Shown here in pieces: positions 28,270 through 36,291 of a DNA stretch of 57,561 nucleotides; the stretch's first letter is position 1, and the number at the start of each line of letters is the position of its first letter. Position numbers and translations under genes: made by a program. The stretch lies in NCBI GenBank assembly GCA_947630595.1, contig CANRIG010000009.1, positions 1-57,561 on the forward strand. Reading direction: 5' to 3'. The DNA is from an uncultured Lachnospiraceae bacterium. Lineage in GTDB: Bacteria; Bacillota; Clostridia; Lachnospirales; Lachnospiraceae. The notes beneath the pieces were generated by a model that searched no databases, had not been told where the DNA came from, and was given only the letters and a program-made list of their open reading frames with translations.

Positions 28270-29244
28270 GTGAAACGTCCGCTTCGTCTTTTATTCCTGC
28301 CGCTGTGCTGCTGCCTGCTCTACCTGCTTGCCTTTCCGGCGCAGGCGCTGGCGGGCGCGCGCGACGGCCTGCTGCTGTGGTACCGCTCCGTGCTGCCGGT
28401 GCTCCTTCCGTTCATGCTGGTCAGCGGCATCCTCATGAAGCTGGGACTGCCCGGGCGGCTGCTGGATCTGCTGCATGGCCCGCTTCATCTGCTGTTCGGC
28501 TGCTCGCGGTACGGAGCCTTCGCGGTGCTGACCGGCTTTCTGTGCGGCTTCCCGATGGGGGCCAAGGTCACCTCCGACCTGTACCGGCAGGGGAAAATCA
28601 GCCGCGGGGAAGCAAAATTTCTGTACGGCTTTGTCAACAACTTAAGCCCGGCCTTTATCCTCTCCTATCTGGCCGCCGACCAGATGCGGACGCCGAGGCT
28701 GAAAGGACTGTTTCTGTGCAATATCCTGGGCGCGGCCGCGCTCTACGGGGTGATCACTTCCATAGGATTCCGCCGCAGCCGGAAAGGGAACGCGACCGGC
28801 TGCGCCGCGTCCGAACCAGCGGCGGCTTCCGGCGTGTCCCGTATGTCCTCGATCTTCCCGGTGATCGACGGCTGCATCAATGATTCGGTGCTCAATGTGG
28901 TGCGGCTGGGCGTGTACATCATGGCCTTTTCCATGCTCAGCCGGGCCGTCGCCGGTCTGATTGACGTTTCCGACCCGCAGCTGCTGTTTGCGGCCGCCTG
29001 CATCGAAGTCACCAACGGCGTCCATCTGCTGAGCGCTTCCGCGCTGCCGTTTGCGCAGAAATACGTGCTGGTCTGCGCCTGCGCCGCGTTCGGCGGCCTG
29101 TCCGCGCTGGCCCAGACCGTCTCCATCGCCGGCATGGACCGCGAGATGCTGTCCGGGTACATAAAAAGCAGGGCAACGATTGCCCTGCTTGCTGCGTGCT
29201 GTTCTCTTGGGTCGGTTTTATGCGTCCTCGTTTTCCGGCGCTGA
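28270..29244 (+). CDS. ylbJ: Sporulation integral membrane protein YlbJ
   Basis: YlbJ is a mother-cell-expressed membrane protein needed for full spore development in Bacillus, related to nucleoside-transporter-like proteins. The 324-residue product is mostly hydrophobic, with about eight membrane segments and Gly-rich motifs GFLCGFPMGAKVTSDLY and NNLSPAFILSY typical of the family. The start is the GTG at 28270, about 20 bases inside the transcript from the sigma-E promoter and preceded by GGGGTG. The last 27 bases overlap the end of the convergent coiled-coil gene, and its coding sequence also contains that gene's terminator. Confidence 0.88.
   Translation: MKRPLRLLFLPLCCCLLYLLAFPAQALAGARDGLLLWYRSVLPVLLPFMLVSGILMKLGLPGRLLDLLHGPLHLLFGCSRYGAFAVLTGFLCGFPMGAKVTSDLYRQGKISRGEAKFLYGFVNNLSPAFILSYLAADQMRTPRLKGLFLCNILGAAALYGVITSIGFRRSRKGNATGCAASEPAAASGVSRMSSIFPVIDGCINDSVLNVVRLGVYIMAFSMLSRAVAGLIDVSDPQLLFAAACIEVTNGVHLLSASALPFAQKYVLVCACAAFGGLSALAQTVSIAGMDREMLSGYIKSRATIALLAACCSLGSVLCVLVFRR
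29163..29189 (-). terminator. Intrinsic terminator of the coaD operon, embedded in ylbJ
   Basis: A perfect nine-pair stem (29167-29175 with 29181-29189) is followed on the minus strand by TTTTT (29163-29167). It lies 29 bases after the stop of the coiled-coil gene and inside the ylbJ reading frame. Confidence 0.75.
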
Positions 29245-29811
29245 GGACGGCATGGTGTAGCTGGACGGCGCGGCCTGCGGCGACAGCTCCATGCGGTTCT
29301 TGCTTACGATATCGTAGCAGGATTGGATGGAATTGATGAAGTTATTGTACTTCGCGCCGGCGGAATCGATCGCGTGGCTCATGATCTGCTCCAGGTTCGC
29401 CAGCATCTCGTCCGTGTACTGGATCGCGCTCATGCGGACGTTGTTGGCTTCGGTTGTGGCATTGTCCATGATCTCCTGCGCCTGTGCGTTGGTCTGCTCG
29501 ATCAGCTGGTTGGACTGCTGCAGGGCCACCTGCATCACTTCGCTCTCGCTGACGATCTTCTGCGCCTGCGCCTGCGCCTCGGCGATGATATTGTCCGCCT
29601 TGGTCTGCGCGTCCTCGAGAATCGCGTCCTTGTTGCTGATGATCTTCTGGTAGCGCTTGATCTCGTCCGGCGTCTTCATCCTCAGCTCGCGCAGAAGCTC
29701 CTCCAGCTCTTCCTTGTTGACCACAATCTTGGTCGAGGAAAGCGGCTGGAATTTACAGCTGTCGATAAACTCTTCAATTTCCTCAATGATCTGCTCAATC
29801 CTACTGCTCAT
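29218..29811 (-). CDS. Coiled-coil protein (ATPase subunit H-like, function unknown)
   Basis: A 197-residue Glu/Gln/Ala-rich protein predicted to be one long coiled coil (about 55-150), with a short C-terminal tail rich in Pro and Ser. Similar proteins are often labelled as V-type ATPase subunit H or F0 subunit b homologues because of heptad patterns such as AEAQAQAQKIVSESE, but there is no membrane segment or other ATPase gene here. A DivIVA-like structural role is possible. It follows coaD by 29 bases. Confidence 0.65.
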   Translation of the reverse strand: MSSRIEQIIEEIEEFIDSCKFQPLSSTKIVVNKEELEELLRELRMKTPDEIKRYQKIISNKDAILEDAQTKADNIIAEAQAQAQKIVSESEVMQVALQQSNQLIEQTNAQAQEIMDNATTEANNVRMSAIQYTDEMLANLEQIMSHAIDSAGAKYNNFINSIQSCYDIVSKNRMELSPQAAPSSYTMPSSAPENEDA

Positions 29812-29840
29812 AGTTTTCTCTCCTTACTCCTTATTAATTG

Positions 29841-30341
29841 TCAGTTCCCCTTTTCCCCTCTGACCTGTGCAATGCGTCTGTGCAGCCGCCCGGCGACGGC
29901 CTCCGGCACAAACCCGGACACATCGCCGCCGTAAAACGCCACCTCCTTGGCGATCGTGGAGCTGATGTACGCATAATTCAGCTCGGTCGCCAGAAACAGC
30001 GTGTCCACGCCGCGGTCAATGCTGCGGTTCGTCTGCGCCATCTGGAGCTCGTACTCAAAGTCCGTCACCGCGCGCAGGCCGCGCACGATAAAGGACGCCT
30101 CGCACTTTCGTACAAACTCTACCGACAGGCCCGAAAACGCCTCGATGCGGACATTCGGAATATGCCTGGTAACATCTATTAACATATTAACACGTTCTTC
30201 GACGGAAAACAACGGTGTTTTTTCATTATTATTTAATACGCCGACGATCAGCTCGTCCACAATCGCCGCCGCGCGCTCGATGATATCGAGATGTCCCTTT
30301 GTCACGGGGTCAAAGCTTCCCGGATATACGGCCCGCTTCAT
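29841..30341 (-). CDS. coaD: Phosphopantetheine adenylyltransferase
   Basis: CoaD makes dephospho-CoA from 4'-phosphopantetheine and ATP. The 166-residue protein has [13 protein letters not shown] near the N-terminus, [12 protein letters not shown] and [11 protein letters not shown], covering the whole family length. The ATG at 30341 has GAGG seven bases upstream; an ATG two codons earlier is too close to that site. It lies 46 bases after rsmD, the usual neighbour in Firmicutes. Confidence 0.96.
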   Translation of the reverse strand: MKRAVYPGSFDPVTKGHLDIIERAAAIVDELIVGVLNNNEKTPLFSVEERVNMLIDVTRHIPNVRIEAFSGLSVEFVRKCEASFIVRGLRAVTDFEYELQMAQTNRSIDRGVDTLFLATELNYAYISSTIAKEVAFYGGDVSGFVPEAVAGRLHRRIAQVRGEKGN

Positions 30342-30387
30342 CTGCATTCCTCGCTTTCCTCCTGGTTCCTGTCCGCGCCGGCCGTGG

Positions 30388-30945
30388 TCAGCGCTGCCGC
30401 AGGAAAACATGCCGGTTCGTCTTGTAGGTCTTGACGCGCGCCGTCTCGAATCCGAGCGCGTCCGTGTAGGAAAAGTCCGTATCCAGCGCGGCCTCGATGA
30501 TAATCTGCGTATCAGGAGACACGAACGACGGACGATGGGAGGCGAAATACTCCAGGGAGCTGCGCTCGAGCCCTTTGCGGTAGGGAGGATCCATGAAAAT
30601 GATGCCGAACGGCTCCTGCCCCTCCAGCCGCGCAAACGCCGTCAGCGCGTCGCACTGCAGCACCACCGCATCCTGCGCGAGACGGGTAAACGCGAGATTG
30701 TCCCGGATGCAGTCCGCGGCCGCCCGGCTGTTCTCGATGAAGTATGCCTTTGCCGCTCCCCGGCTCAGGGCCTCGATCCCGATCCCGCCGCTGCCGCTGA
30801 ACACGTCGAGAAACCGGACTCCGTAAATATCGTTCTGCAGAATATTGAACAGGGTCTCCTTGATACGGTCCGTCGTCGGCCTCGTATCCTGCCCTGCCGT
30901 CGTTTTCAGCGGAAGCCGCCGCGCCTTGCCTGCGATTACCCTCAT
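30388..30945 (-). CDS. rsmD: 16S rRNA (guanine-966-N2)-methyltransferase RsmD
   Basis: RsmD methylates G966 of 16S rRNA using SAM. The 185-residue protein has [13 protein letters not shown], the SAM-binding [18 protein letters not shown] (near 47-64) and the catalytic NPPY-type motif as MDPPY. The start at 30945 is the canonical one; the frame is open further without homology. A promoter lies 61 bases upstream. Confidence 0.94.
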   Translation of the reverse strand: MRVIAGKARRLPLKTTAGQDTRPTTDRIKETLFNILQNDIYGVRFLDVFSGSGGIGIEALSRGAAKAYFIENSRAAADCIRDNLAFTRLAQDAVVLQCDALTAFARLEGQEPFGIIFMDPPYRKGLERSSLEYFASHRPSFVSPDTQIIIEAALDTDFSYTDALGFETARVKTYKTNRHVFLRQR

Positions 30946-31005
30946 GAAGCCCGCTCCTGACTGTCTGTATTTCCCCGCAAACTGCGGAATATCTGGCTTT
31001 GCCTC

Positions 31006-31035
31006 ATTATAAATAAGAGCGGCCGCGCTTGTCAA
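31006..31035 (-). promoter_or_regulatory. Promoter of rsmD-coaD
   Basis: TTGACA (31030-31035) and TATAAT (31006-31011) on the minus strand with an 18-base spacer. Both hexamers are perfect consensus. Confidence 0.75.
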
Positions 31036-31162
31036 TAAGGAACAAATAAATTTCGCTTTTTTCACCGAAAGCATATGGCCTTTCCGGGGAAAATGTCGTA
31101 TACTCAGAGCTGGAAACTGGAAAACGGAATGGAACACAGGAAGGTGAAGGGATTTTATACTT

Positions 31163-32629
31163 ATGAAAACGGGCTTTGACAATCAGAAATATCTTCACAT
31201 GCAGTCGGAGAAAATCCGCGAACGGATTTCCATGTTTGACAACAAGCTTTATCTGGAATTTGGCGGCAAGCTGTTCGACGACTACCATGCATCCCGGGTG
31301 CTGCCCGGATTTGAGCCGTCCAGCAAGCTGCAGATGCTGCTGCAGCTCGCCGATCAGGCGGAGATCGTGATCGCGATCAATGCCGCCGACATCGAAAAGA
31401 ACAAGATACGCTCCGACCTCGGGATCACCTACGATCTCGACGTCCTGCGCCTGATCGACGTGTACCGCAGCCACGGCCTCTACGTCGGCAGCGTGGTCCT
31501 CACTCAGTACAACGGCCAGCAGCTGGCGGATACCTTCCGGGCCCGGCTGGAGCGGCGCGGCATCCCGGTCTACTGCCATTACCGGATCGAGGGCTATCCC
31601 AAGAACATCTCGCTGATCGTGAGCGACGAGGGCTACGGGCGCAACGATTACATCCGCACCACGCGCCCGCTGGTGGTCGTGACGGCTCCGGGACCGGGCA
31701 GCGGCAAGATGGCGACCTGCCTCTCCCAGCTCTACCACGAGCACAGGCGCGGCATCCGCGCGGGCTATGCGAAGTTTGAGACGTTCCCGGTGTGGAACCT
31801 GCCGCTCTCCCACCCGGTCAACCTGGCCTACGAGGCGGCGACGGCCGATCTCAACGACGTCAATATGATCGACTCGTTCCACCTCAGCGCCTATGGCGTC
31901 TCGACCGTCAACTACAACCGCGACATCGAGATATTCCCGGTGCTCAATGCGATTTTTGAAAAGATTTTCGGCAGCAGCCCCTACAAATCCCCGACGGATA
32001 TGGGCGTCAACATGGCGGGCTACTGCATCGTCGACGACGAAGCCTGCCGCGAGGCCTCCCGCCAGGAGATCATCCGCCGCTACTATGAGTCGCTGGTGCG
32101 CAAGGCCGACATGAAGGCGACCGACGACGAGCTTTTTAAGATCGAATTTCTGATGCAGCAGCTCGGACTGAAAGGCTCCGACCGCCCCTGTGTGAAGGCC
32201 GCCAACGAGCGCGCCGCCGCCCTCGGACTCGGCTGCGCCGCCGTCGAGCTGGAGGACGGACGCATCATCACCGGCAAGACCTCCAAGCTGCTGGGACCGT
32301 GCTCGGCGGTGCTGCTGAACGCGCTCAAGGAGCTGACAGGCATCGATCACGAACGTCTGCTGATTTCCGCAAAGGCGCTGGAGCCGATTCAGAAGCTGAA
32401 AACGCAGTATTTCGGGAGCCGCAATCCGCGCCTGCACACGGACGAGACGCTGATCGCCCTCTCCATCAGCGCCGCCGAGAGCGAAACGGCGCAGCGGGCG
32501 CTCGACGCCATCGGCCGCCTGCAGGGGTGTCAGCTCCACTGTTCCTCGCGCCTGTCCAAGGTCGACCTCGACACGCTGCGCAGGCTGAAGCTGCAGGTGA
32601 CGATGGAGCCGGTGGCGGAACAATTTTGA
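31163..32629 (+). CDS. DUF1846-family protein
   Basis: A 488-residue protein spanning the whole DUF1846 family, which is common in Firmicutes and without an agreed function. It has the N-terminal MKTGFDNQKYLHMQSEKIRERI signature in part, and a P-loop-like stretch APGPGSGKMATCLSQLYHE near residues 175-193 suggesting nucleotide binding. No membrane segment is present. It is divergent from rsmD and is followed by a 133-base gap holding the promoter of the next gene. Confidence 0.9.
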   Translation: MKTGFDNQKYLHMQSEKIRERISMFDNKLYLEFGGKLFDDYHASRVLPGFEPSSKLQMLLQLADQAEIVIAINAADIEKNKIRSDLGITYDLDVLRLIDVYRSHGLYVGSVVLTQYNGQQLADTFRARLERRGIPVYCHYRIEGYPKNISLIVSDEGYGRNDYIRTTRPLVVVTAPGPGSGKMATCLSQLYHEHRRGIRAGYAKFETFPVWNLPLSHPVNLAYEAATADLNDVNMIDSFHLSAYGVSTVNYNRDIEIFPVLNAIFEKIFGSSPYKSPTDMGVNMAGYCIVDDEACREASRQEIIRRYYESLVRKADMKATDDELFKIEFLMQQLGLKGSDRPCVKAANERAAALGLGCAAVELEDGRIITGKTSKLLGPCSAVLLNALKELTGIDHERLLISAKALEPIQKLKTQYFGSRNPRLHTDETLIALSISAAESETAQRALDAIGRLQGCQLHCSSRLSKVDLDTLRRLKLQVTMEPVAEQF

Positions 32630-32681
32630 ATAAATTTGCTATTTTTTATAAAAATGCTCGCTTTTGCGCCTGATTTTTGTG

Positions 32682-32687
32682 TATAAT
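32682..32687 (+). promoter_or_regulatory. Probable -10 element of the DUF6465-type gene
   Basis: A perfect TATAAT lies about 75 bases before the start codon in an A/T-rich gap. The -35 region at the expected distance is poor, so only the -10 box is claimed. Confidence 0.4.
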
Positions 32688-32762
32688 TTACCTTGCACTT
32701 TGAAATAATATGAGCTAATATTCAGGTGAAAAAGGAAACACAGGTTTTCAGGAGGTAACACA

Positions 32763-33143
32763 ATGGAAAAGAAGGAAAAAGCAGCCGCGGAAAAGAAAGC
32801 TGCTGCCGGGAAGAAAACCGCCACGGTGAAAAAGGCCGCTCCGGCAAAGAAAGCCGCTGAGGAGAAAAAAGCCGCTCCGGCAAAGAAAGCCGCTGAGGAG
32901 AAAAAAGCCGCTCCGGCAAAGAAGCCCGCTGCCAGAAAACCGGTAAAGGAAACGGTGTATCTTCAGTATCTCGGAAAAGAGATCGACAAGGACGAGCTGA
33001 CCAAACAGGTGAAGGCCGTCTGGACCAAACAGATGAAAAGGAAGGTTTCGGAGCTCGAGTCGATGACGCTCTATCTGAAACCGGAAGAAAATATGGTTTA
33101 TTACGTGATTAACGGCGAGGTTACCGGCAGCATTGATTTATGA
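32763..33143 (+). CDS. Ala/Lys-rich histone H1-like protein of DUF6465 type
   Basis: A 126-residue protein in two parts. Residues 1-60 are an Ala/Lys/Pro-rich, strongly basic tail like that of histone H1. Residues 62-126 form a small conserved domain (VYLQYLGKEIDKDEL...YYVINGEVTGSIDL) seen in Lachnospiraceae proteins. The tail is built from a 36-base DNA repeat (starts at 32835, 32871 and 32907). A strong GGAGG precedes the ATG. A nucleic-acid-binding or chromosome-compacting role is an inference from composition. Confidence 0.75.
   Translation: MEKKEKAAAEKKAAAGKKTATVKKAAPAKKAAEEKKAAPAKKAAEEKKAAPAKKPAARKPVKETVYLQYLGKEIDKDELTKQVKAVWTKQMKRKVSELESMTLYLKPEENMVYYVINGEVTGSIDL
32835..32934 (+). repeat. 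36-bp tandem repeat encoding the AAPAKKAAEEKK tail
   Basis: Two full copies and a partial third copy with exact 36-base period, almost without mismatches. The repeat keeps the reading frame, so copy number would change tail length without frameshift. Confidence 0.8.
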
Positions 33144-33183
33144 CAGCCGAATCTTCCGTTTTTCATAGCTTACCTATCAAGGC

Positions 33184-33229
33184 AAAAGGACTGTCTCCGG
33201 CTGGGCCGCCGGTTACAGTCCTTTTGTTC
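33184..33229. terminator. Bidirectional terminator between the DUF6465-type gene and ssp
   Basis: AAAAGGACTGT (33184-33194) pairs perfectly with ACAGTCCTTTT (33215-33225), giving T-rich ends on both strands. It serves both convergent genes. Confidence 0.8.
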
Positions 33230-33261
33230 ATGTTCTGAAACGCCTGTCTATGAGACGCTGT

Positions 33262-33510
33262 TTACATCATGGTCGTGCCGGTCTGGCCTGCAGACATCTG
33301 GCCGGTCTGGCCTGCGGACATCTGACGCTCCTGCGCCTCGATCATCTTCTTCACCATATATCCGCCGACAGAACCGTTCTGCTTCGAAGTGAGGTTTCCG
33401 TTGTAGCCGTTCGTAAGCGGTACGCCCAGCTCATTTGCCACCTCAAATTTGAAACGGTCTAATGCGCCTTTCGCTTCCGGTACTGCTGTAGTGTTGGATG
33501 ATGTTGCCAT
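33262..33510 (-). CDS. Small acid-soluble spore protein, alpha/beta type
   Basis: Alpha/beta SASPs coat spore DNA and protect it from UV and heat. The 82-residue protein has both family blocks: FKFEVANELGV (21-31) and the stretch from NGNLTSKQNGSVGGYMVKKMI. The C-terminus carries a short duplication (QMSAGQTG twice, from a 24-base DNA duplication). The start has AAGGAGG. A sigma-G-type promoter lies upstream, fitting expression in the forespore. Confidence 0.95.
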   Translation of the reverse strand: MATSSNTTAVPEAKGALDRFKFEVANELGVPLTNGYNGNLTSKQNGSVGGYMVKKMIEAQERQMSAGQTGQMSAGQTGTTMM

Positions 33511-33579
33511 TTGTAACGCCTCCTTTGTTTACAGATTTCTTTTTCATCCGTATTTTTGTGCAGCTATCTGCTGCATCTC

Positions 33580-33608
33580 TAGTATGTGCAGCTTAAAAGG
33601 ATATAAAC
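33580..33608 (-). promoter_or_regulatory. Probable sigma-G promoter of the SASP gene
   Basis: On the minus strand GTTTA (33604-33608), 17-base spacer and CATACTA (33580-33586). The -10 matches the sigma-G form CATnnTA exactly, and the -35 differs from GHATR at one position. Confidence 0.55.
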
Positions 33609-33673
33609 TGGTAATTGTTGCAATTTCTCCGCAATGGCACACAGCATTTTTTATAAAAAAAGGGTAAAAGCGC

Positions 33674-33701
33674 TTGATTTTTTAGAAATATTTGCTATAC
33701 T
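33674..33701 (+). promoter_or_regulatory. Promoter of the mgsA-like gene
   Basis: TTGATT (33674-33679), 16-base spacer and TATACT (33696-33701), about 38 bases before the start codon. Confidence 0.55.
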
Positions 33702-33739
33702 ATACATGTAGTAGTTTGCTTGGAAAGGTTTGGTAAAGG

Positions 33740-34153
33740 ATGAATATTGGACTAATCGCACACAACAGCAAGAAAACCTTAATCGAAAACTTTTGCCTGG
33801 CATACAAGTATATCTTGTCAAAGCATAATTTGTATGCGACAGGCATCACCGGACGAAGAATCGAAGACGTAACGAATTTAAAGGTTTACAAGTTTCTGCC
33901 GGGAAGCGTCGGCGGAGACAAACAGTTCATCGACATGATCGAGCGCAACTGTATGGATATGGTGATTTTTTTCTACAATCCTCTTTCAACCAGCCCCAAC
34001 GCACCGGATATTTTTGCAATCTCCCGCTCCTGCGACGAGTATAATATCCCGATTGCGACCAACATAGCTACAGCAGAGTCACTGGTACTCGGACTGGCCC
34101 GCGGAGATCTGGACTGGAGAAAAAACGTTCGCCCGGATGACGGATTATTTTAG
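33740..34153 (+). CDS. Methylglyoxal synthase homologue with altered active site
   Basis: The 137-residue protein aligns end to end with methylglyoxal synthase (MgsA), which makes methylglyoxal from dihydroxyacetone phosphate. It keeps the fold motifs LYATGITGR, GGDKQ (Asp60, the E. coli Asp71 position) and IPIATNIATAE, the first His (His8) and Asp90 (E. coli Asp101). The residues equivalent to E. coli Asp20, Asp91 and His98 are Asn9, Asn80 and Asn87. It may be inactive or act on another phosphate ligand. It stands alone between terminators. Confidence 0.8.
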   Translation: MNIGLIAHNSKKTLIENFCLAYKYILSKHNLYATGITGRRIEDVTNLKVYKFLPGSVGGDKQFIDMIERNCMDMVIFFYNPLSTSPNAPDIFAISRSCDEYNIPIATNIATAESLVLGLARGDLDWRKNVRPDDGLF

Positions 34154-34175
34154 GGTCGATTTAAGGAAAAAAGCA

Positions 34176-34205
34176 AGGGTTGTCAAAAGACAGCCCTCTT
34201 TTTTT
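34176..34205. terminator. Bidirectional terminator between the mgsA-like gene and recG
   Basis: A nine-pair stem (34176-34184 with 34189-34197, one G-U pair) is followed by a T-run on the plus strand. The minus strand reads out through TTGCTTTTTT, so it can also end the recG transcript. Confidence 0.75.
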
Positions 34206-34225
34206 ATGCCCGGAATAAGTTTTGA

Positions 34226-36283
34226 TTACAGATTCAGGTTTTCGCTTTGATGGCGGACCAGCGCGCCAAGCCGCAGCCTCAACTCCCGGTGGCGCTCCTG
34301 CTCCAGAAGCGGGTCCTTCGCGAGCAGGTCGCCGACAGCCTCGTTTGCCTCCTGCAGGACGGAGGCGTCGGCGTAGATGTCGGCCAGGGCGAAATCAAGC
34401 ATGCCGCTCTGGCGCACGCCGAACAGGTCGCCGGGGCCGCGCAGCTGCATGTCGCGGCTGGCGATCTCAAAGCCGTCGTTGGACTTGCAGAGGATGCCGA
34501 GCCGCTCCTCGATGTGCTTTCCCCCGGCCGTGTGCAGGAAGATGCAGTAGGACTGGGCGTTCCCGCGCCCTACCCGGCCGCGGAGCTGGTGAAGCTGCGC
34601 CAGTCCGAAGCGCTCCGCGTTTTCGATCATCATCACCGTGGCGTTGGGCACGTTGACGCCGACCTCGACCACCGTCGTCGAGACGAGCACCTGGATTTCA
34701 TTTCGCAGAAAGCGCTCCATGATCTCATTCTTTTCGGAGGGCTTCATTTTCCCGTGCAGATATTCGACCCGGATGCTGTCCGGCAGCGCCTGCTGCAGCC
34801 GTCTGGCGCAGGCAAGCACGTTTTCGGCCTCGATGGCCTCGCTCTCGTCCACCATCGGGCAGATCACGTAGGCCTGATGCCCCAGCTCCGCCTGGGCGCG
34901 GATGAATTCATAGGCCTTTTTGCGGTAGCCGGTGCCGACGACGCAGTTTTTGACGGGCAGGCGGTTGGCCGGCATCTCATCTAGGACGGAGATGTCCAGA
35001 TCGCCGTAGAGAATGACGGCCAGCGTGCGCGGAATGGGGGTGGCGCTCATGACGATGACGTGCGGCGTCTCTCCCTTCTGCGCCAGCAGCTCGCGCTGCC
35101 GCACGCCGAAGCGGTGCTGCTCGTCGGTAATCACGAGGGCCAGATTATGGTACACGGCCTTTTCCTGAATTAAAGCGTGGGTGCCGATGACGATGGAAGC
35201 CTCGCCGGAGGCCATTTTCTGGTATGCCCCGCGCTTCTGCGCCGCCGTCATGGAGCCGGTCAGCAGCACCGCCTCAAAGGGCAGGCCGTTTGCCTCCAGC
35301 AGCTCGCAGACCGACGCGTAATGCTGGCGCGCCAGCACCTCCGTCGGCGCCATGAGCGCGCCCTGAAAGCCGTTGTCCGCCGCCGTCACCAGCGCCAGGA
35401 TGGCGAGAATCGTCTTTCCGGAGCCGACGTCTCCCTGAATCAGCCGCGCCATCACGGCGGGCCCGCCGAGCTCCTGCTCGATGGTGTGCCAGACGCGCTG
35501 CTGCGCCGCCGTCAGCGTGTAGGGAAGCCCGGCGATGAGGCGGGCCGCCTGCGCGGACGGCCGCAGGACGAAGCGGTTTTCCGACTGCCGGCGCGTCTGT
35601 TTGAGCCTGCGCAGCTGCAGCAGAAAGAAAAAGAATTCGTCAAACACCAGCCGCCGCCGCGCCAGAAGCAGGGCCTGCTCGCTCTCCGGAAAATGAATCT
35701 GCTCGACGGCGAAATTGTACTCGGAGAGCTGATACGCCTTCCGGTATTCCTCCGGCATGTGGTCGCGCAGCAAATCTTTCTGCGGAAGCACCTGCCGCAG
35801 CGCCTTCTGCAGCATCTGCCCGGTCAGCCCTTTGATCAGCGGGTACACCGGGATCAGCGTGCGGCTGAGCTGTTCGTATTGTTCCGCACGAAAAACAGCG
35901 GGCTGCTCGATGAGCAGCCGCTGGCCTTTGGACTTGATTCTGCCCCGGAACACGTAAGGAGTGCCGGGACGTATGGAATTTTTCAGATAAGGCATGTTGA
36001 ACCAGGTGAGCGCCAGCGCGTCGCTGCCGTCGCTGCACAGAACCGTGGAGATGCTCAGCCCGCGCAGGCGGCGGGTGGCCAGGGGCGCGGTCAGAACTGC
36101 GGACACGGCCGCCGTCTCGCCCTCCCGCAGGTCGCGGATGCGCACCGGAGCCTCGTAGCGGTCGTACATGCGCGGATAATAGGCGAGCAGATCGCCCACG
36201 CACTCGATCCCGGCTTTCGCAAATACCTGTTTTGTCTTGTCGCCGATCCCTTTCAGGGAATCGAGCGGGGAGTCCAGATTCAT
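34226..36283 (-). CDS. recG: ATP-dependent DNA helicase RecG
   Basis: RecG rewinds stalled replication forks and branch-migrates recombination intermediates. The 685-residue protein has the N-terminal OB wedge domain, Walker A GDVGSGKT, helicase motif II as DEQH (ITDEQHRFGVRQR), SATPIPRTLA and the motif VI region QLRGRVGRG. It is the last gene of asp23-fakA-recG, eight bases after fakA, and matches the order in Bacillus. Confidence 0.96.
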   Translation of the reverse strand: MNLDSPLDSLKGIGDKTKQVFAKAGIECVGDLLAYYPRMYDRYEAPVRIRDLREGETAAVSAVLTAPLATRRLRGLSISTVLCSDGSDALALTWFNMPYLKNSIRPGTPYVFRGRIKSKGQRLLIEQPAVFRAEQYEQLSRTLIPVYPLIKGLTGQMLQKALRQVLPQKDLLRDHMPEEYRKAYQLSEYNFAVEQIHFPESEQALLLARRRLVFDEFFFFLLQLRRLKQTRRQSENRFVLRPSAQAARLIAGLPYTLTAAQQRVWHTIEQELGGPAVMARLIQGDVGSGKTILAILALVTAADNGFQGALMAPTEVLARQHYASVCELLEANGLPFEAVLLTGSMTAAQKRGAYQKMASGEASIVIGTHALIQEKAVYHNLALVITDEQHRFGVRQRELLAQKGETPHVIVMSATPIPRTLAVILYGDLDISVLDEMPANRLPVKNCVVGTGYRKKAYEFIRAQAELGHQAYVICPMVDESEAIEAENVLACARRLQQALPDSIRVEYLHGKMKPSEKNEIMERFLRNEIQVLVSTTVVEVGVNVPNATVMMIENAERFGLAQLHQLRGRVGRGNAQSYCIFLHTAGGKHIEERLGILCKSNDGFEIASRDMQLRGPGDLFGVRQSGMLDFALADIYADASVLQEANEAVGDLLAKDPLLEQERHRELRLRLGALVRHQSENLNL

Positions 36284-36291
36284 AAAGACCT

